Of a stretch of 9,395 nucleotides of DNA, positions 6,677-9,395 are shown piece by piece. The stretch's first letter is position 1; every line of letters starts with the position of its first letter. The DNA lies in assembly GCA_003508005.1 (NCBI GenBank), contig DNUE01000050.1, positions 24,887 to 34,281 on the forward strand, written 5' to 3'. Under the pieces are notes generated by a model. The model was not told where the DNA came from and made no database searches. It saw nothing but the letters and a program-made list of their open reading frames with translations. The position numbers and the translations under genes are program-made. The stretch is from Desulfobulbaceae bacterium (GTDB lineage: Bacteria; Desulfobacterota; Desulfobulbia; Desulfobulbales; Desulfobulbaceae).

Positions 6677-8368
6677 TTAGAAGTAAATATCAAAACTCAG
6701 ATAAATCTGGCTCATGTCGTCCAGAGCCGGGTAGAACTGGGCGTTGAACGGATCGCTCGCCAGTTCGTCAACGTCAACCGGCCCGCCCAGCCAGGAGCCG
6801 GAGTAGGAGTAATCGTACTTGTAGTACTGATAGCCGAGCCGCATGAAGGTCTTGGCGTACTTGGAGATCGCCTCGCCCGTGGGCAGATCGTAGAGCATGT
6901 AGACCTCGGCAACCTGACCGCGGGTGGCCAGCTTGGAGTTGTACAGGTCATCATGCCCCGGGGACATGGAGATCCAGTATTCGGAACCCCAGTTGTACTC
7001 GAGGCCGAGTTTCAGGCGCAGGTCGTCGATGTCATACCTGATGCCCGCGTACAGGGCGAAGCCATCCTGGCTGTCCAGGGGGGCCCACCAGGAGCCGAGC
7101 AGGCTGTTGCCCGCCTCGTCGTATCCTTCTGGATCGGTGCGGCTCCAGCCGCCGACCAGAAAGTAGTTAAAGTTGCTGACCTTGTCCATGTAGATCAAGG
7201 TCGTATGGTAGAGGTTGCCCAGGTTAGACTTGTCCAGAATCCCATTGCCGGCGGTGATTCCGGAGAGTTCCAGCGGATTGGGGAAATTGATGCCGTCCGG
7301 GGTGTTGACCAGGTTGAAGGCCTCAAAGGCCTGGAGGTTCAGCAAGCGGGGCCCGCGCTGCAAAATATCCCAGTCAATGCCAAAGAAATCCATGTCGTTC
7401 AGCTGGTTGGTGCTCAGGCCGTCTTCAAAACCCCGGCCGCCGCAGAAACGGAGCCGGCCGACGCCAAGGGTCTCGCTGCCCCAGTCGTAGGCGATGCCGA
7501 GGGTGGCACCGTCAAAGGGGTAGTCCATGTAGGCAATGGGAGTGGCCATCCGTTCGTCATTGTTCAGGCGGATGTGCGCCGGCGGACCATCGGTGGTCGG
7601 GCGGCGGCCGAAGGAAAACCAGATGGGCTTGCCGGCGATATTGTTCCAGTTCACAAAAGCACGGTCAACCCGCACGACATTATCAACGGGCTGGCGGGTG
7701 GAGTTGCCGTCCCAGTTGAAGCTGTCCAAGGTAAAGGGGCTGCCCATGGGGGCGGCGGGATTGGATTCCATGCCCCATGCCTTGTACATGGCCAGGCGGC
7801 CCTTGAAGTCCACGTTTTCCGTCACCGGGACCCGCATGTTCAGGCGGAGGCGGTTGGTCATCATGGTATCGTTGTCCACGTCATCGGAAGCGAGCGGTGC
7901 ATAGCCCATCATCTGGAAGAGGCCGGCCCGCTGCTGGGGAGTATACATCTTGAACCCGTTCACGGCCATCCTGACCATTTCCCTGCTGTAGGGACCGGAA
8001 AAGCCGAATTGCTGCCCCATGGCGGCGTTGAAGCCGTTGGCAACATCCCAAACCGAATACTGCCGGGCGGTTTCAGAGGTCATCATGTCCAGCCGGGTGC
8101 GGAAGTCGCCGTAAAGCTGCACCCTGGAGGCCAGGTCCCAGGCTTCGGATTTGGCGTCAAATTCCTCGCCCATGTCATCAACCTGGTTGCCTACCGCCGC
8201 GAGTTCTTCGTTCTGCTTGGCGAGTTGGGCCTTCAGTTCGTCCAGCTGACGGGACAGTTCGTCAACCCGCTGCGCCAGATCCGAAGGCATTTTGCCCGCG
8301 CTGGCAGAGGCAATCCCCGGCAGGGCAATCAGTCCTGCCAAGGCAAGCAGGGAAAATTTTTTCATCAT
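6677..8368 (-). CDS. Outer-membrane beta-barrel (porin-like) protein, DUF3373-like, 563 aa
   Basis: Exported protein. Residues 1-24 form a signal peptide (MMKKFSLLALAGLIALPGIA, then cleavage after SASA). Residues about 30-72 are a heptad-like coiled coil (LAQRVDELSRQLDELKAQLA), as in porins that anchor to peptidoglycan or trimerise. From about residue 79 (SRVQLYGDFRTRLD) onward the chain alternates aromatic and polar residues as beta-barrel strands do, and it ends in Phe (YLSFDIYF), the usual BAM recognition signal. Overall it resembles the DUF3373 family known from Geobacter and relatives; this family call is from memory of the pattern. The transported solute is unknown. The start is ATG at 8368 with AGGAGG 6 nt upstream; TTG at 8416 is in frame but sits upstream of that site. 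The gene has its own promoter, a leader hairpin and an intrinsic terminator, so it is probably monocistronic. Confidence 0.85.
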   Translation of the reverse strand: MMKKFSLLALAGLIALPGIASASAGKMPSDLAQRVDELSRQLDELKAQLAKQNEELAAVGNQVDDMGEEFDAKSEAWDLASRVQLYGDFRTRLDMMTSETARQYSVWDVANGFNAAMGQQFGFSGPYSREMVRMAVNGFKMYTPQQRAGLFQMMGYAPLASDDVDNDTMMTNRLRLNMRVPVTENVDFKGRLAMYKAWGMESNPAAPMGSPFTLDSFNWDGNSTRQPVDNVVRVDRAFVNWNNIAGKPIWFSFGRRPTTDGPPAHIRLNNDERMATPIAYMDYPFDGATLGIAYDWGSETLGVGRLRFCGGRGFEDGLSTNQLNDMDFFGIDWDILQRGPRLLNLQAFEAFNLVNTPDGINFPNPLELSGITAGNGILDKSNLGNLYHTTLIYMDKVSNFNYFLVGGWSRTDPEGYDEAGNSLLGSWWAPLDSQDGFALYAGIRYDIDDLRLKLGLEYNWGSEYWISMSPGHDDLYNSKLATRGQVAEVYMLYDLPTGEAISKYAKTFMRLGYQYYKYDYSYSGSWLGGPVDVDELASDPFNAQFYPALDDMSQIYLSFDIYF

Positions 8369-8374
8369 TTTTTT

Positions 8375-8380
8375 CCTCCT
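8375..8380 (-). promoter_or_regulatory. Strong ribosome binding site of the barrel gene
   Basis: AGGAGG on the minus strand, followed by six As and the ATG at 8368 (a second ATG follows at once at 8365). It decides the start against the upstream in-frame TTG at 8416 and suggests efficient translation. Confidence 0.9.
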
Positions 8381-8425
8381 GTTTTTTTTGACGGGGGCAT
8401 CATCCCGAAACGGCAAAAATCTCTT

Positions 8426-8455
8426 CTTACTGCGACCGCCTGGGCAGACAGTAAG
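8426..8455 (-). other. Stem-loop in the 5' leader of the barrel gene
   Basis: A perfect 7-bp inverted repeat, CTTACTG (8426-8432) and CAGTAAG (8449-8455), encloses 16 nt that can fold further through GCC/GGC. It lies inside the predicted transcript (start near 8490), about 57 nt before the start codon. Leader stems of this sort stabilise some porin mRNAs (ompA is the classical case) or take part in small-RNA control. Here only the repeat itself is seen; the function is inferred. Confidence 0.45.
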
Positions 8456-8496
8456 GCACGAAATCCCTGATCAGCAATACAAGAATATTTATTAAA

Positions 8497-8525
8497 AACT
8501 TATCGTATTTTAGAAGTGTTGTCAA
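8497..8525 (-). promoter_or_regulatory. Predicted promoter of the barrel gene
   Basis: Minus strand: perfect -35 TTGACA (8525-8520), a 17-bp spacer, then TAAGTT (8502-8497), a weak 3/6 match to the -10. The surrounding DNA is AT-rich (8480-8520). The predicted leader is about 120 nt. A weak -10 with a perfect -35 may mean that an activator or another sigma factor contributes. Confidence 0.5.
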
Positions 8526-8563
8526 CGGATCGGGGAAAAAAAGTTTAAAAAATTGTACCGCCA

Positions 8564-8633
8564 GGAGAGGTGCAGAGAAAAAGGAAGGATGAAAAAAAGG
8601 CGGAAAATCGAGGAGGGGCAACAAATGAGGATG
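8564..8633 (-). promoter_or_regulatory. Pyrimidine-rich, C-rich/G-poor tract after clpA (possible Rho loading site)
   Basis: Read on the minus strand, these 70 nt contain 28 C, 32 T, 5 A and 5 G. They directly follow the hairpin at 8634-8677 in the clpA 3' region. C-rich, G-poor, unstructured RNA is what Rho binds, so the tract could end clpA transcription before the barrel gene promoter. The composition is counted directly; the Rho role is inferred. With 8369-8563 (promoter and leader of the barrel gene) this accounts for most of the 332-bp gap between the genes. Confidence 0.4.
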
Positions 8634-8677
8634 TTGACTTCATCCCCGTGCACCTGTGGCAAAGAGGATGAAGTCAA
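8634..8677 (-). repeat. Perfect 12-bp inverted repeat (hairpin) downstream of clpA
   Basis: TTGACTTCATCC (8634-8645) and GGATGAAGTCAA (8666-8677) are exact reverse complements separated by 20 nt, with CAC/GTG in the loop able to pair. The hairpin begins 23 nt after the clpA stop. No T-run follows the stem on either strand, so it is not a standard intrinsic terminator. It may protect the clpA mRNA 3' end or act together with the C-rich tract that follows. An operator or a small mobile-element remnant are less likely alternatives. Confidence 0.6.
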
Positions 8678-8700
8678 AAAAATGGAACCGGGAGGAATAA

Positions 8701-9395
8701 TCAGCAGGCAATGGTTTCTTCCGGAAAACGGAAGTTCAACTCGCCCTTGCGAAAGCCGATTTTCACCTCCCCTCCCTTGCTGAGGCTGCCGAAGAGAATC
8801 TCCTCGGTGAGCCGGTCGCCGATTTCCTTCATGATCAGTCTTCGCAGCGGCCGAGCCCCGAAGCCCGGATCATAGCCGGTGGTGGCCAGCCACTTCCGGG
8901 CGGCCGGCGCCAGGGTGATGATTATTTTTTTGCCAGCGAGCTGCGCCTGCAGTTCGCCGATCATTTTTTCCACCACCTTCTCCACCGTTTCCACGGCCAG
9001 GGCCTGGAAGGAGATGATCGCGTCCAGGCGGTTGCGGAATTCCGGCGAGAACATGTTCTTGATCGCCTTCTGCTCTTTGCCGGATGTGTTGCCAAAAAAG
9101 CCGATGGCCCCTTCGCTCATCTCCCGAGCGCCGGCGTTGGTGGTCATGATCAGGATGACGTTGCGGAAGTCGGCGCGCCGGCCTGCGTTGTCGGTCAAGG
9201 TGGAGTGGTCCATGACCTGGAGGAGGATGGAGAAGACATCCGGGTGGGCCTTTTCGATTTCATCGAGGAGCAGGACGGTGTAAGGGTGCTTGCGGATGGC
9301 GTCGGTGAGCAGCCCGCCCTGGTCAAAGCCGATGTAGCCAGGGGGAGCGCCGATCAGCCTGGCCACCGCATGCTTTTCCATGTACTCGCTCATGT
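8701..9395 (-). CDS. clpA: ATP-dependent Clp protease ATP-binding subunit ClpA, C-terminal 231 residues (5' end outside window)
   Basis: Hexameric AAA+ unfoldase that feeds proteins, including N-degron substrates delivered by ClpS, into ClpP. The visible part covers most of the second AAA+ domain and the C-terminus. Counting from the Met at 9393: pore loop GAPPGYIGFDQGG (15-27), Walker B LLLDE (41-45), sensor 1 TTN (84-86), the ClpP-docking loop IGF (97-99), arginine finger region FRNRLD (119-124) and sensor 2 GARPLRR (169-175). The IGF loop separates ClpA from ClpB, which lacks it, and DMSEYMEKH and GFDQGGLLTDA are close to ClpA rather than ClpC. The Walker A of this domain, the first AAA+ domain and the ClpS-binding N-domain are outside the window. 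It ends with TGA at 8701. Confidence 0.95.
   Translation of the reverse strand, partial: MSEYMEKHAVARLIGAPPGYIGFDQGGLLTDAIRKHPYTVLLLDEIEKAHPDVFSILLQVMDHSTLTDNAGRRADFRNVILIMTTNAGAREMSEGAIGFFGNTSGKEQKAIKNMFSPEFRNRLDAIISFQALAVETVEKVVEKMIGELQAQLAGKKIIITLAPAARKWLATTGYDPGFGARPLRRLIMKEIGDRLTEEILFGSLSKGGEVKIGFRKGELNFRFPEETIAC

Noticed and set aside
8369..8416. TTG-started 16-residue extension of the barrel protein
   Set aside because: The AGGAGG ribosome binding site lies inside this stretch, and it would bury the signal peptide behind a charged leader.
6953..8470. Long (505-codon) plus-strand open frame opposite the barrel gene
   Set aside because: It mirrors a gene with a signal peptide, barrel pattern, ribosome binding site and terminator. 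The antisense product has no recognisable domain, and long antisense frames are common in GC-rich codon usage.
8625..8783. Plus-strand 52-codon frame after a GGAGGGG purine run (good-looking Shine-Dalgarno)
   Set aside because: The purine run is part of a long polypurine stretch that creates false Shine-Dalgarno sites, the frame contains the hairpin arms, and its second half is antisense to the conserved clpA end. No promoter or family resemblance was seen.
1..9395. CRISPR arrays, insertion sequences, tRNA or rRNA genes, defence or toxin-antitoxin modules
   Set aside because: No direct-repeat arrays, transposase-like frames, terminal repeats around coding DNA, clover-leaf sequences or known defence domains were seen on either strand.

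Overview
This 9.4 kb chromosomal window carries housekeeping genes from a Gram-negative bacterium of moderately high GC. The mix (a DUF3373-like outer-membrane barrel, PcnB, ClpA, PgeF, a hisS-aspS operon, a cysteine-tailed nitronate-monooxygenase-like flavoprotein) suggests the former Deltaproteobacteria (Desulfobacterota, Desulfuromonas- or Desulfobulbus-like). That placement is inferred from gene content, not from a marker search. I see no mobile element, CRISPR array, tRNA or rRNA.

Layout. Positions 1-2118 (minus): hisS followed by the 5' part of aspS, 17 nt apart, read from one sigma70-type promoter at 2216-2244. Positions 2387-5670 (plus): a divergent unit with its own promoter (2322-2350), encoding an NMO-family flavoprotein, poly(A) polymerase PcnB and a cytoplasmic endonuclease/exonuclease/phosphatase (EEP) protein; a 35-codon frame exactly fills the pcnB-EEP gap. 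Positions 5777-6604 (minus): pgeF, convergent with the EEP gene. Positions 6677-8368 (minus): an outer-membrane beta-barrel gene with its own promoter, a structured leader, a strong ribosome binding site and an intrinsic terminator. Positions 8701-9395 (minus): the 3' part of clpA, followed by a 12-bp hairpin without a U-tract and a C-rich, G-poor stretch that looks like a Rho loading site.

How the genes relate. HisRS and AspRS charge tRNAs; AspRS has a DHGG signature suggesting it may also charge tRNA-Asn. PcnB adds 3' tails that promote RNA decay, and its EEP neighbour is a possible but unproven RNA-processing partner. PgeF edits peptidoglycan precursors. ClpA unfolds substrates for ClpP, and its IGF loop is visible. 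The barrel protein is the only envelope gene and looks independently controlled.

I do not see a clear new multi-gene system. The points most worth checking are the terminator that almost touches the pgeF start, the clpA 3' hairpin with its C-rich tract, the cysteine-rich tails or insertions in the flavoprotein and HisRS, and the pcnB-EEP pairing. In three genes (hisS, the flavoprotein gene, the barrel gene) the longest open frame overshoots the likely start; the starts given here rest on promoter and ribosome-binding-site evidence.
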